NCBI GenBank assembly: GCA_001662425.1
Contig: BDDC01000010.1
Span: forward strand, 116,000 to 179,999
Origin: Chlamydomonas sphaeroides
Taxonomy: Eukaryota > Chlorophyta > Chlorophyceae > Chlamydomonadales > Chlamydomonadaceae
Direction: 5' to 3'
DNA length: 64,000 bases
Below the pieces are notes generated by a model, which had not been told where the DNA came from, searched no databases, and saw only the letters and a program-made list of their open reading frames with translations. Numbering within the stretch: the first letter of the stretch is position 1; each line of letters begins with the position of its first letter. The translations under genes and the position numbers were made by a program. Below, piece after piece: positions 12,076 to 24,128 of the stretch.

Positions 12076-12571
12076 GGGGGCCGGCGGGGGCTGGGCAAGA
12101 GCAAGGGGCGGGAGATGTATAGCTGGCGTGGTTGGCGGGGCTGGGCAGGGCGGACCCCGCTGGGGTGGCAGAGAGCGCGGGGCCGGAGGAGTGGCGGAGG
12201 AGGAGAGGATTGGATGTCTGGGGTCGGTGGCGGGGCTGGCTACGTCAGGTGGGTACTGGCACACAGCCGTGGAGGCTCTGCAAGCGTGCGGCATTAGATT
12301 GGCTGTAGGCAGCAGGAAGGCTGGTGATATCTTGCAGGAGGTGCATGACGTAGCCTGCGAGGTGCGTATGAAGCGATCTTGGCGGCGTGCGATGCAAAGA
12401 ACGTGGTTGCGAAGGGCTTCGGGGCGGCGGGGGATGGCAGAGATGAAAGCAAGCCTGGTTTCGGCATGTTTGGGCGCCTCGATCAAGCGCTTTCTTGCGT
12501 GCGTGGCAGCAACACTGTCTTATAAGCCGTCAGCAGGCTGATATTCACACATAACAACACCCACATTGCGT
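12076..12571. other. Intergenic region between paralogue 3 and L2HGDH
   Basis: G-rich 3' flank of the glycosyltransferase followed by the promoter region of the next gene. No TGTAA was found on the plus strand here. A TTATAAG at about 12519 lies about 50 bp before the first ATG of the next gene and could be a TATA element. Confidence 0.45.
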
Positions 12572-15500
12572 ATGGCCGCGACAGCTGTGCTGGTCGCGGC
12601 ATGCGCAGGCGATTGCTGCACGCCCGCTGTCCTTGCACGACTTCCGCAGCTGTTCGTCGCCACACGGATACACTCTGAGTACACAGGCGTGCAGCTCTGC
12701 GGCATCGGCGCTCGCTCGGAGGCGTCGTCGCGGCAGCATCCCGACTCGCTCCATCAGCAGTTGCCCTCCCCCTGCTCCACCCCTTCCAGCACAGCACGCC
12801 CAGCCGGCACGCCCTCACCCGCCACGTGGGCTCTCCTGCGGATGCCCGCCCCGACCTCCACGCTGCGCTCGCTCGCAGCCTCCTTCGCAGCCACATCCCA
12901 GCCCCTGCGCGGCCCATGCCTGCACCGCACCTTGTCAACGGGGAGGCCGCTAGCATACGCCGACGCCCAGGGCGGCCCCACGTCTGCTGTCGATGAGGAC
13001 GAGGTGGAGTGCGTCGTCGTGGGTGCAGGCAGGTTTCTGTCCGCCACTGCAGCAGCCTGCACCGCGCCCGGCGCGTCGCCGCCTGTCGACGCCGCAGCAG
13101 CCCCGTAGCCCCATCTCCCTTTCCCTCGGCGCGTCCCCAACCCCCATTCGTGCTGGCCCGGTGCAGGCGTGGTGGGGCTAGCGGTGGCTCGCGCGCTGGC
13201 GCTGCGGGGGCGCGAGGTGGTTCTGCTGGAGGCGGCGGGCGCGGTGGGCACTGAGACCAGCTCCCGCCACAGCGAGGGTGAGCCGGGGGGCGCGAGCTCG
13301 AGGGGTCTTGCGGGCCCGTGCTGGGCCTGCCAGCAGGCAGGCCGTTGTGGAACCAAATCGCCATGTCGGGGCCCTCGCTGGCTGCCGCTCCGCAGCTCAA
13401 GTGCCCCTGCCGCATCCATGCCATGTGGGGCGGCCGCTGCTGCCAGGGTCCATCCATGCCCCTCCTCCTTTTGCGCTCAGCTGATGCACGCCACCTTTTG
13501 CTCGCGCAGTCATCCACGCGGGCATCTACTACCCACCCGGCAGTCTGAAGGCGCGGCTGTGCGTGGAGGGCAAGGCCCGGCTGTACGACTACTGCCGTAC
13601 ACACAACGTGCCGTACAAGAACATCACCAAGCTCATCGTGGCCGTCAGCAAGGAGTGAGGCCGTGCACGTTTCCTGCCCGCTCAGCGCCCTGCACCACCC
13701 TCGCGCCTGTCGCACCGCATGGCCCTATCGCAGCATCCCAGGGCGCCCCGACGCGTTGCAGCTGCCCGTGGGCAGGCACGGGCACGAGCCACCGCCGAAG
13801 CCAACAGCTTCATACCCTGGGCCCGCGTCACGGGCCAGCCCGACTCCTCACCAAGCGCCGCCCCCGGCGGCGCTGCCCTGTCCCACCGCCTCGCCGCACT
13901 CAACGGCGCTCCAGCTGTTGGGCTCAGCTGTCGGGCACCCCACGCCTGCCACCTGAAACGCACCCGCCCCGCGCACCCCAAGCGCCCAAACCCTGCGCCC
14001 GCCTCCTACTCGGTCCCCAGGCAGCTGCCCGGCCTCAGGGCCTTCCAGGCCGCAGCCGCGCGCCACGGCGTGCCCGACCTGCAGCTGCTCAGCGGGCGCG
14101 AGGCGACGCAGCTGGAGCCCGCGCTGGCGTGCGAGGGCGCGCTTCTGTCGCCCTCCACCGGCATCATCGACTCCCACACGTGCGTCGTGCACGGATCCCG
14201 GTCCGTGACATGTGTCGCACCACGTACGGGCGGCGCCGTGTTGTGCCGCACCGCCTCGTCGTCCCCTTCGTCCGCCCCGATCATATCTTATCTCCCCCCG
14301 AACACCGCCTTGCTCTCGCTCCTGCCGCCGCAGCTACATGGCTTCGCTGCTGGCGGATGCCGAGGCCGGCGGCGCCGTGCTCGCGCTGCACACCCGCGTC
14401 ACCGGCGGCGTGCTGGCAGCTCGGCCCCACACCGCCGCTTCCGCCACCGCCCCGCCCGTCCCCGACAAGGTGCTCCACATAGAGACCACCACACCGGCGG
14501 CAGCCGGCAGCAGTGGCGGCGGCGCCACCGCCGCCGCCACCGCCGCCGCCTCGGGCGCGGAAGCCGGCAGCGGCGGCGGAGCCGGCGGCGGCGGTGGTGG
14601 TGAGGCCACAGTCGTGGCCGGGCGGCTGCGGTGCCGGGTGCTGGTCAACGCGGGCGGGCTGCACGCGGTGCGGTTGGCGGCCGGCCTGGGCGGGCTGCCG
14701 CGGGGCTCCATACCGAGGCTGCACCTGGCCAAGGTGGGCCATGTTCTGGAGTCCAACATATCAGCAATATTAGCAGCATTGCATCAATGACAAGAATGAA
14801 TGACGGTATCATGATCATGATCGCACTAGTGTGGTATGCGCCGTAGCTGGCATCCCTCACCTGGCCAAGGCGGGTCACCGCACATCGGGCGTGGGGCGCA
14901 GCGCGTGGCTGTGTTGGCGCGTCCAGCAGAGCAGCAAGCCAAGCTACGGCCGCGTGTCTCGTCCCCAGCCAGGGGCGCCAGGGTCGTGTGCCTGCACCCG
15001 ACCCCAAGCTTAAGGTTCGAACCCCGCCCCGCCCTCCAGCCCCAAGGCAACCACACCTGCCTGGGCGCCCGCTGCCCTGTGCCTTCGCAGCATGACGCTC
15101 GCCCGCGCCCTCCCTCTCTGCCGCCGGACCCCTATTCCGCTCCTCTCCGCCCCAGGGCAACTACTTTTCCCTGGCCGCCCGCTGCCCCTTCTCCCGCCTC
15201 ATCTACCCGCTGCCCGAGCCGGGGCTGGCGGGGCTGGGCACGCACCTCACGCTGGACATGGGCGGCGGCGCCAAGTTCGGTCCCGACGTGGAGTGGCTGC
15301 CGGGGCCGGGGCCCGACCCGGGGGCGGCGGTGGAGGTCGACTATCGGGTGCGTGGCTCGTGGGCTGATGGGTCTGGACTCACGGGGTCATGCGGGAACAC
15401 AGCTTGGCGGCGGTGTCCGCGGGTGCATCGGCGTATCCGCAACCAACACGCCGCAGCACAACCCCCGCGGGGCCCCAGTCGGCCCACCCCGACCGCCCTC

Positions 15501-16273
15501 CTCGCCCCCCTCGCGCTGCTGCTCCCCACCCTCCTCCACACCCCACCGCGGGCACCGCCCATCCCCAGGTTGACCCCCGCCGCGCCGCCTCGTTCTACCC
15601 GGCCATCCGCCGCTACTACCCAGGGCTGCCCGAGGGCGCGCTGCAGCCGGCCTACAGCGGCGTGCGCCCCAAGCTGAGCGGCCCCGGGGAGCCGCCCGCG
15701 GACTTCCTGGTGCAGGTGCGGCTGGTGGCAGCCCTCGTGTCTTATACCGACGCTATCGATTACTCGACCACATCATTTTTTGAGTTCTATCAACGCAATT
15801 GACGAAGGCGAAGCCACCCGCGGACTTCCTGGTGCACGTGCGGCTGGGGATGTGGGCTGGGCTACGGGGCTGGGGATGGAGTGGGGATGGAGTGGGGATG
15901 GAGTTGAGGCGGATGGGGTTGGGGCTGGAGCTGCGGCGGCGTGGAGGCCGGGGGCTAGGCTACGGGGCTGGGATCGGCCAGCTGGCCACGGCCAGGGCTG
16001 GGCTGGGCTGAGCGTTGCTTAGCGGCCCGTCAGCCCCCACGGCGAGCGGCGTGTCGAATGGGCTTGGGGGGCGAGGTACAGCGGGTAGGGGGCGGCGCGC
16101 GGCTGGCCTGAGCCGTGCCCATGTGCGGTGCCCCCTGTGTGCAGGGCGCGGCCGGCGGCCACGGAGTGCGGGGCCTGGTAAGCCTGTACGGCATCGAGTC
16201 GCCCGGGCTGACGTCATCGCTGGCGATCGCGGAGCACGTGTGCGGCCTGCTGGCGGCGGAGGGCAGCATCTGA
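12572..16273 (+). CDS. L2HGDH: L-2-hydroxyglutarate dehydrogenase, FAD-dependent, mitochondrial
   Basis: Oxidises L-2-hydroxyglutarate to 2-oxoglutarate, a metabolite-repair reaction at the mitochondrial inner membrane. Eight exons (12572-13028, 13167-13277, 13510-13654, 14021-14179, 14334-14733, 15156-15347, 15569-15715, 16145-16273) keep phase and give 579 residues. The FAD dinucleotide motif is VVVGAGVVGLAVARALA; family blocks follow: SSRHSEVIHAGIYYPPGSLK, STGIIDSHTYMASLL, YFSLAARCPFSRLIYPLPEP, FYPAIRRYYPGLPEG, YSGVRPKL and GIESPGLTSSLAIAEHV. Two starts are possible; the internal ATG at 12842 gives a 489-residue protein beginning with a typical transit peptide (MPAPTSTLRSLAASFAATSQ), nearer the family size. 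Intron 1 has a GC donor at 13029, required to complete the GxGxxG motif. Exon 5 holds an Ala/Gly-rich insertion. Introns 5 and 7 contain duplicated exon ends. Confidence 0.93.
14722..14878 (+). repeat. Duplicated exon 5 end and donor in L2HGDH intron 5
   Basis: Bases 14722-14742 (end of exon 5, donor after AAG at 14733) recur at 14858-14878 with about three mismatches. The spacer of about 115 bp is AT-rich compared with its surroundings. In the downstream copy the donor GT has become GC. Confidence 0.7.
15691..15849 (+). repeat. Duplicated exon 7 end and donor in L2HGDH intron 7
   Basis: Bases 15691-15727 recur at 15813-15849 as 37 bases with three mismatches. The copies span the exon end and donor: CTGGTGCAG/GTGCGGCTGG in the used copy, CTGGTGCAC/GTGCGGCTGG in the downstream one. 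The spacer (about 85 bp) includes a run of six T and is strikingly AT-rich. Confidence 0.85.
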
Positions 16274-17184
16274 GTGAGGCGGCGTGGTGGCGCCAAGAAA
16301 GTGAGCGCCGGGGCGGAGCATCGGAGCCGCGAGGGGAGTGCCGCTGGGAGGCGAGCACAGGGATGCGGGATGTGGGCGTGGGGTGGGGGTGCTTGAAAGG
16401 GAGGTCTGGCGGCGTGCGGTGGATGAATGGGTTACATGGTGCGCAGGCTCGGGAACAAGGAGCCACGGTGCCCGGCTGTGGCCCAGCGGTGGAGTAGCGC
16501 GTGCTTGCTGGCGGGGCCTGTGTGCTGCATCAGGTCGAAGCGAGTTGGATGACGCGTGATCTCAATGTTGCTGGCATGGATTGCGGTACTAGGTGAACGG
16601 GTGCAGCCTGAGCAGGGGAGAGCAGCGGGGGTGGGTGGGAGCGGCATGCGGGGTACGCCACGCGTAGAGGCGCAAGCTCACAATGTGGGTTTCCCTGCGC
16701 GTTCGCCTTGTGCATTGTCAGAGGCTCCGTGATTCACTGCTTCTTTCACAGGCTGCGCGCGGTGCCCTAACTCGCTGTGCATCGCGCGGGCTAGGGCTCT
16801 CTTGACTGGCGCTACGAGCCATATCGACGCAGCATCAGCTACCTGCAAAGACGAGGGCTGTCCGCTGAGGTGCGCTCAATCGGAATGGTTCCTGGCTGGC
16901 ATTGTGCGTCGCGCAGCGAGCTTTCAACCTGCGGGATGCGAAAACTTCATAGGCCTGAGCAAGCGCATGTTGCTCGGGTCGCTCGCTGAGCAGGCTCTGC
17001 GTCGTTGCTCCTCCTGGCTTGCAGGACGGCCAGGCGAAAGACGCGAAGCACTAAAGGGGGCCTGGTCATGCAGATCAGCGGAGCCGCATAGTTTGCTGCG
17101 GAACGGCTGACACGGAGCGCGCGCGAGCGCGGTTCTGCTCATTTCGCCGGCGCGCTGGCCCGTGGCTCGCGTCTTGTCGCGCTG
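16274..17184. other. Intergenic region between L2HGDH and the poly(A) polymerase gene
   Basis: About 0.9 kb with no supported gene. The left part should be the L2HGDH 3' UTR, although no TGTAA is present; the right part is the promoter and 5' leader of the next gene. Open frames here look like GC-rich chance frames. Confidence 0.5.
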
Positions 17185-20100
17185 ATGCTCCCGCTCACCG
17201 GAGCCTTGCCCGGCCACGCTATGGGCTACGGCGGTGCCGCGACGGCCACCGCACGCCTTCCCGCCACCGCTCGTGGCACGTCGCTCGCCCGGTCCCTCCC
17301 CACCGCGCCCTCCAGCCAGCACCAGCCGGCGCCGGCGCAGCTACAGGCCGCCCACGCGGACAGCAGCACCATGCTGCCCGGGCTGCTCGCGCTCCGCTTC
17401 GGCGCCGCGCTCGGCGCCGGCGCCGGTTGCCGGCTGCGCGCTAGTGTGCGCACCTGCGCACTCGCCACCGGAGCCCAACCGGCGGCCGCCACGCCTGTCC
17501 CTAGCTCCTCCCAGGCAGCCCCAGCTTTCTCTAGCCTCGCCGGCCACGGCCCAGCGCCAAGCCGCGCCACGTCAGCCCCTGGCCGCTGCGCCTCCGCCGC
17601 GGCTGCCGCCAGCCTCCACGCAGCGGCGGCGGCGCCGCTCGCGTCGCAGCTGACGGCGGCGCCGGCGCGGCACCGGCCGCTGTCCACGCGCGGCGTCGTG
17701 ACCGCCGCGGGCGGTGGCGGCGGTGGCAAGAAGGCGGCCAAGCAGCCGGCTGCGCCGGTGACGCCGGTGGTGGCGCCGCCGCCGCCTGGGGTGCGCTATT
17801 CACCGCTGCACTACAACGTTGAGGATTTCTGCGCCAAGGTGGTGCCCACGGCGGGCGAGAAGAGGCAGCGGCAGGAGGTGGTTGACATGTGAGCGCGGGA
17901 GGGAAGGGGGCTGGGGGCCTGGCACAGCGGAGCGAAGGGGGCGCTGGCCTGGCACAGTGACGTGAGAGGCACGTGGGCAGCACCCTGGCAAGCAGCACAG
18001 GTTGTGGACGGCAGCGGCGCGCGGGTGCTGGGTCTCCTGACCGGGGTGGGCCGAGCTTAGCCTGGCTGCGAGATGGGGGAGCTGCCTCGGCCCACACCTC
18101 TATGGGGCTGTGCTGGCGGCGCAGCATCCTCATCCTCAGCAGCAGCCGACATGCGCACGCCGCGCCGGCAGCGCTAACGCGTGGGGGATGAACGGGACGC
18201 GGGGTGGGGCGGGCGCCTGCGACCCACCGCGCCTGGCCGCCGACCGTAACGTACCCTGAACCTGCAACCTTCGTCGCGGAACCGACGTGCTCCTGCGTTT
18301 GCTCACCGCAGGATCCGCGGCGCAACGCGAAAGGCCCTCCAGAACAGAGGAGAGCTCGAGGTGGGGGCTCTGCAGCGCGACCGGGGGGACGGGCTGGCGC
18401 TGGGCGGGTGGCCGTGTGGTCCTCTGGGCTGCCTCGCGTCTCATCAGCGCAAGGACGTTGCTCTGGCGGAACGCTTGCGTGGTGGCGCACGGCACCATGC
18501 CCGGCCGTGCCTGCGTAGCGCTGCACCCGTTGGCGCTGTTTCCCGCCCCCTGCCTCCGGCCTGCTCACGTGCTATCAAGCCGCCCCCGCCCCGCTCCACC
18601 CTGGCGCCCAGGTGTTTGGCTCGTTTGCCAACGGGCTGTCCACATGGAACAGCGACCTGGACCTCGTCATCACCGGCATCATGGAGCCGGACCGCATGAC
18701 GGGAGGTGGGGCTGCCTGAATGCCGTTGATTCCGTTACCGGTATGCCGTCGATGCCTTGCGCACCAGTCAAAGGAGTTCATGGCATCATGGACCGCACGG
18801 ATAGGGTTTGGGCAATTGACGCCGATCCCTCTGAAACCAGGGCGGGGCGGGCGCCAGGCAGTGGTGGCAGCGCCGAACGCCGCACCCGCGGTCTCGTTCA
18901 GCCAGCCACGCGGGGCCATGATGGGCGAAGCCGCCCCTGGCGCCACGCTGCGCTGCGCGAGCCTGCCCCTACCTTGTCGTCCCGTCCCAAGAGCCTGAGC
19001 AGCAGAGGCCGGCCATTCTCGTGTCGGGGGCTTTGCCGATGAGGCCGCACCGGCGGGACGTTTGGCGAGGGGATTCCAGCGTAGTGGCGGCAGGCGGTCG
19101 CTGCTCGGGCCGAGGATGCAGCTGGTGCAGGCCGCCATGGCCGGCAACGACGCGGCGGCCTTGCCACATGGCGCTGTGCCCCCGAACTGGTGAAGTGCCC
19201 TGCAGCCGCCGGTCACTGCGGCGGTGATGGCGCGGTGTGGGCGGGTTCGTGAGGATCGCCGCCTTCGTCTTGGAACTAGGGACGCAGATCGGCCAAGCGC
19301 AACGTTCCTACCCGCGTGCAAATATGCCACGACTGCGTCCGTGCGTCCGCTCTCCGTGTCATGCCGCCGCTGTGCGTGCCAACCCTCGAGGCCTGCCCAC
19401 CCTAATTGGCCCGCGGGACACCTGCTGTGTCTGGCCCCATACCCCGTGGCATGCCGGCCTCCGAACCATGAGCCAAGCCTCTGAGCAACAGAGGTGGGAG
19501 TGGAGCGTGTGGAGCTCGAACGCCTCGCTTGGCCGGGCCTGCGGCTCTGCCGACGTGGCCAGGCCGACTGGCGCGTGACGAGGGCGTCGTGGTGGCGGTG
19601 ATTAAAGCGTGTGGGCCCGAGAGTCGGACATCGGCCAAGAGCTGAGGCCGGTGCTGGCGTGCCGCATCGGGCTAAACTTAACGAGGTGGCATCTCCGCAT
19701 GCGCAGTGCGGGAAAGCCGCCGCGTCCTCATGAGCCAGATGCGGCACGCCGGCCATGCCTCCGGCTAGGAGCCGTGCCTTAGCCCCGCCGCCCGCTGCCG
19801 CGGCCGTCGCATATGGCAGTGGCGCGCGGGTGACGGCGCACGGCCATCGTGACGCGCTGCCAGCGCCAGCTGATGCCCGCGTCTCTGACACACCCATAGT
19901 CCCAACAGCAAGCCGGCGACAGCAACCGATCTTCCACGGCGCGTCTGCGACACCTGTCCCTGGTGCCGCTTCTCCCTTTTCTGCAAGCCCCCGGGCATGG
20001 GCACGAGTCCAGTGGGCTTCCTGTCACCGCCCCCGCGCTGCCTGCCCTGCCCTGCTATCTCCCCTCCCCAGGCTACGAGCAGCACGCGAAGGCGCAGATC

Positions 20101-23068
20101 ACGTCCCGCCTGCGCAAGGTGGCGGACGCGCTGTGCCGCGCCAACAAGGGCGAGGTGGTGCGGCAGCAGCTCATCCCGCGAGCGCGCATCCCCATCCTCA
20201 AGGTGTGTGTGTTCGTAATAATCAACACATACCCGACACACGACGGGTGTGTGTGTGTGTATGTGCGCGGCCCCCGGGGGAAGGGACGCAGCGGCGGGCG
20301 CGCGCATGCGGCCAGGGGCTTGGCGGAGGGGCCTCTGGCCAGGTGGGGCCAGGTGGGGCCAGGTGGGCGGTCGCAGTACAGGGAGCGTGGGAGCGCTGGC
20401 CTGGCGGGCTGGACTCCCCGGCTCCTGCGAGCCACGTCGCACCGCACATGCCATTCATGGCCGGGGCCGGCAGGCCGGAGGCTGCAGGCTGAGCGGCCCA
20501 CGCTGACTCGCCACTGGCCCTTCCCCTCCTGCCGCAGCTGTGGATGAAGAACCGCGTGTGTGTGGACGTGTCCATGTCCGACGACAGCGGCCCCCGCGCC
20601 GCGCGCTACATGGCGCAGCAGTGCCGCGCCTACCCGCCGCTCAAGCCGCTGGTGGGGTGGCCGCTGGTGCCCATGGGGGCAGGCGCGACGAGTGGTTGTG
20701 GGCGGGCCTTCACACTCGCAGCCCCTGCAACCCGGCTGCGACCATCCCTCAACTGGCCGTGCACTCACCGCCTCCTCCCCGTCCCCCACTCCCTGTCCCT
20801 CCCGTCCTCGCTCTCCTCGCTCCCTCGCAGGTGCTGGTGCTCAAGGCCTACCTCAAGGCCTGCCGCCTTAACGAGGTCAACACCGGCGGCCTGTCGTCCT
20901 ACTCGCTCACCAACATGGTCATCGCGCACCTGCAGGAGGAGCTCAAGGTAGCCAGGGGGCCTGCATTGTGCAGCGGAGGCGAGGAGGTGCAGGGGACGGG
21001 GTGCACCTGCCGGAGGAGCTCGAGGTGGGGTCCGGCAGGGGACAAGGGCTGCAGGGGAAGGAAGGCACCCGCAGGCGAGGGGCCTTGGGTGTCGTGTGCG
21101 GGCCCCAGCAGGGCGGGCAAGGCCTCAGGCGCCTCACCTCATGGCCCCTCCCTGCCTGCCTGGCCCCTCCCTGCCGTGTGCAGTCGGGCCACGACATCAG
21201 CGACCTGGGCGAGACGCTCTACACATTCCTGCTGCGCTACGGCGAGGAGCACGACTACGCAAACAAGGCGGTGGGGCGCGGGGGCACACGGGTCAGGGAG
21301 GGAAGGGGCGCGGTGGGGCCGGCACTGGAAGAAGCAGGAAGGGGTGGACCAGGGTATGTGGAGGGCCCCGCGCAATCCTGGCCACTGCTCGGGTGCTGTG
21401 CGTAGGGGTACAGGAGGCGCTACGCTGCTCACGACGGAAGGCGAACGGATGCCCTCCCCCCGGCCTCGCACAACCGCCCGCCAGGTGTCGGTGGCCTCTG
21501 GCGGCATCGTGAACAAGCGCTCGCTGGGGTTCGCCATGGAGAGCGCCCGGCAGGCGGCCCTATCGATGGGCTCCTACGACAACGCTGTCAGCTGGATGGA
21601 CCGCCTGTGCGTCGACTGCCCGCTCACGGGTGAGCGCACGGGGCGCATGCAGGCAGAGGGGGCCGGCCCCTTGGTGGCGGAGTGGGGCCCAGCGTGATGG
21701 TGATTGGTTGAGAAGAACAGTAGCAAGGGGACCATGGAGCGTTCATCAATGTCAGGACCGCCCGCCATGCTCCTCGACCTGCCTCCACGCTCCGCGCGCC
21801 CGCTCCCTTAACCCCCGGCCTCTCCCTCCCTTCCGTTGCCACGCCCCGCAGGCCGCGACGTGAGCAACGGCACCTTCCGCATCGACCTGGTCCGCGACGC
21901 CTTCGTGCAGGCGGCCCGCAAGCTGGAGGCGCTGGCCAAGGGGCGCAGAGTCGACGAGACCTCGCTCAACTACCTGCAGGTGCGGCCGCACGTTGCACCG
22001 CATGGACAGTGGACAGGCTGCTGGCGGTGGGGGGGGGGGGCGCAGCAGGCTGGGCGCTACGCGCTGCGTGCCGGCGCCTTGCCCCTCACCCCACCCGCCC
22101 CTGGCAGTCACGGTCCGGTGAACACCTCCTGCCCGCCCTCCTGCCCGCACGTCCTCGCTGCCCAGGCGCTGTTCGATGTGAACAAGATCCTCAAGCGTGC
22201 GTACCCCGACCCGTACGAGCACCAGGACGACCCGTACCTCAAGGTGCGTCCGGCAGCGTCCGGCAGCGTCCGTTTTGTCAGGGGCCGGTGATGCGTTGCT
22301 GCGCTGCGCTGCTGCCTCACGCCTGGCGGCAGCGCTGGCTAGGCTGCTCCCGCAACACACGTCTTCGGTCGTGCTTACTACATGTTATGTTATTTGTGAA
22401 CACACGGCTGCTGGGGGTGCTGCTGATAGCGCTCGTGCCCGCGCCCCGGTGCCCCTTTGCAGGTCATTGGCATGGCGGGCGCGCAGGCGGACGAGGAGGT
22501 GCGCCGCGGTCTTTGGGAGTCGGGACCCCGTGGGTGCCAGCGCCGCAGTGCCGTGCGGCATTGACACACCCCCAGGCTGGGAACGCTGTGAGCCCAGGCG
22601 TGTGTGGGCCTCGCCTGCGGCATGCCTGTCGTCAGCGCGCTCAGCTGCCGTCCCTTCGCGTCAACCCCAACCTGCTTTCTGCCCCTGCTCTGCGTGCTCC
22701 GCCCCTGTCAGGACGAGGACCTGCCGCTGGACGGAGCGGGCGGCGACAGCGACGACGGCGAGGACGGCCTGGGAGGTGCGCCACACTGGGGGGCCTCCAT
22801 CGCCCATGGGCCGCAACCACTTGGCGGCACGCTTGTCGCCCGCGACGCAGCTGACGCTCCCGCGCCGCATCGCCGCATCGAATGCGGGCGCACCTGAGTC
22901 TGCCGTACTCCCGGCCCTGGGTGTCCCTGTCCCTGTCACGCCCACCCCGCTGCAGCTTGATCGCCACCGGCGCCAACCCGTGCCCCGACCTGGCATCCCG
23001 CAGGCGACTACATGGAGCGGCAACCCACCACCGCCAACACGCGCTCGCAGCAGGGCCAGCGGCGGTGA
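17185..23068 (+). CDS. Non-canonical poly(A) RNA polymerase, TRF4/5-PAPD5 type nucleotidyltransferase
   Basis: Adds short A tails to RNAs for surveillance and decay in the family. Thirteen exons (17185-17888, 18312-18360, 18612-18705, 20072-20202, 20538-20651, 20831-20947, 21184-21270, 21485-21629, 21852-21979, 22166-22243, 22463-22498, 22712-22775, 23004-23068) give 603 residues in phase. The nucleotidyltransferase signature is VFGSFANGLSTWNSDLDLV (GS followed by DLD); the third acidic strand is RVCVDVSMSDD. The PAP-associated domain has GGLSSYSLTNMVIAHLQEEL, DISDLGETLYTFLLRYGEEH and GRDVSNGTFRIDLVRDAFVQ. The first 200 residues are Ala/Pro-rich and could be an organelle transit peptide (alternative start at 17371), so nuclear versus organellar location is open. 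The C-terminal tail is acidic. Intron 3 is unusually long (1.37 kb). Confidence 0.92.
20236..20268 (+). repeat. GT-rich microsatellite in intron 4 of the poly(A) polymerase gene
   Basis: A run of alternating G and T (GTGTGTGTGTGTATGTG) lies shortly after the donor. It is simple-sequence repeat with no sign of function. Confidence 0.7.
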
Positions 23069-23735
23069 GGGCAGGGCAGGACGCCGCGCCGCCGGGGTAG
23101 GGCCGTCGGTGGCGAGGGCAGGGTGGTGGCGAGCGGCCGAGGCGTGCAGGCCACGTTGCCAGGGGCTGCGCAGCGACGCAAGGCAGGCACTTTGGGGGCG
23201 GCTCCTCGTAGCGGCAGGGCCGCCAGCAGTGAGGCGAGGCCGCAGGCGCGTCAGAAGGGCGTGTGGCTGGGGGGGGCGGCAGCTGGGCGGCGGCCGGGCG
23301 AGGAGGTAAGCTATGTGGTGAGGGGCGGCAGGGCGGCAGAGGCCGCCGAGCAGGCGCAGCGCCGTGCGGTGTGCTGGTGTGGTGCGTGGGAGGTGCTACG
23401 TGGGGAGGTGTGGCGCGCCGGGCAGCAGGCGGGTGAGTTGCCCGGAACGGCACGCATGGGAGCGACACGCGATGACGCGTTGAGGTGCGCGACTGCGCCT
23501 CCGCGCGCGGCGTTTGGGCCGAGTGGCATGAGTGCTGTGTGTTGCGAGGCGGTCCGGTTGCGTATGGGAAATTGGGGAGGCGGCTGTATGTGTGCAGAGG
23601 AGGCTGAAGCAGGGGTCGTTCTTGTTGTCAAGGCATCAAGGCAACACCTCGCGGCTTGTGTGGTGGTGCGCTGCTGCTGGGAGCTGGGCGAGGCCACCCG
23701 CGCATGGCGAGGTAGCTCCAACCTGAGGAGGCACG

Positions 23736-23740
23736 TGTAA
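23736..23740 (+). terminator. TGTAA polyadenylation signal of the poly(A) polymerase gene
   Basis: TGTAA about 670 bp after the stop codon, at the point where the G-rich 3' flank ends. Confidence 0.6.
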
Positions 23741-24090
23741 CCTCACAGTAGCAGAATGTGGCAGGAACCACACCATATATACCACTCCCGTGGCTCCGTG
23801 GAGCATCTCGAGAGACCTCTTGCTCAGTAGGGCTAACGCTTACTACACCCCCCGTTGCAGCAGCTAAGGATGAAACTTCGGGGCCGCAGGATTGCAGGTT
23901 CAGTTTCTTGACTTTCGTCTGTTTTTTTACCAGCATCGCGCTTACGAGCGGGCACACACCTGGGCACCCAGGCCAACCCGGGCTGCGCCGCGCTGCTCGG
24001 GCTGTTGTCCTGTTGAGGCGGACCGCCAGCAGTGGCGCTGTCGTGACACAGTACGTAATCGGCAAGGTGCAGCACGCTGCCAGACCATTC

Positions 24091-24128
24091 GGCACCTGAT
24101 AAGTAAGAATTCTTACTGCTCAGGTGCC
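24091..24128. repeat. 38-bp imperfect palindrome
   Basis: The arms are 24091-24109 (GGCACCTGATAAGTAAGAA) and 24110-24128, whose reverse complement differs from the left arm at only two adjacent positions. There is no loop; the centre is GAATTC. It could form a cruciform or hairpin, or be a collapsed terminal inverted repeat of a lost element. Confidence 0.85.

Noticed and set aside
15012..15023. GGTTCGAACCCC resembling a tRNA T-arm
   Set aside because: The surrounding bases do not form a T stem longer than two or three pairs, and no matching D-arm, anticodon arm or acceptor stem was found upstream. It lies in an L2HGDH intron.
18575..19897. 440-codon minus-strand open frame mostly inside intron 3 of the poly(A) polymerase gene
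   Set aside because: No domain, transit peptide or splice structure was visible, and long stop-free frames are expected at this GC content. It overlaps real exon 3 on the other strand.
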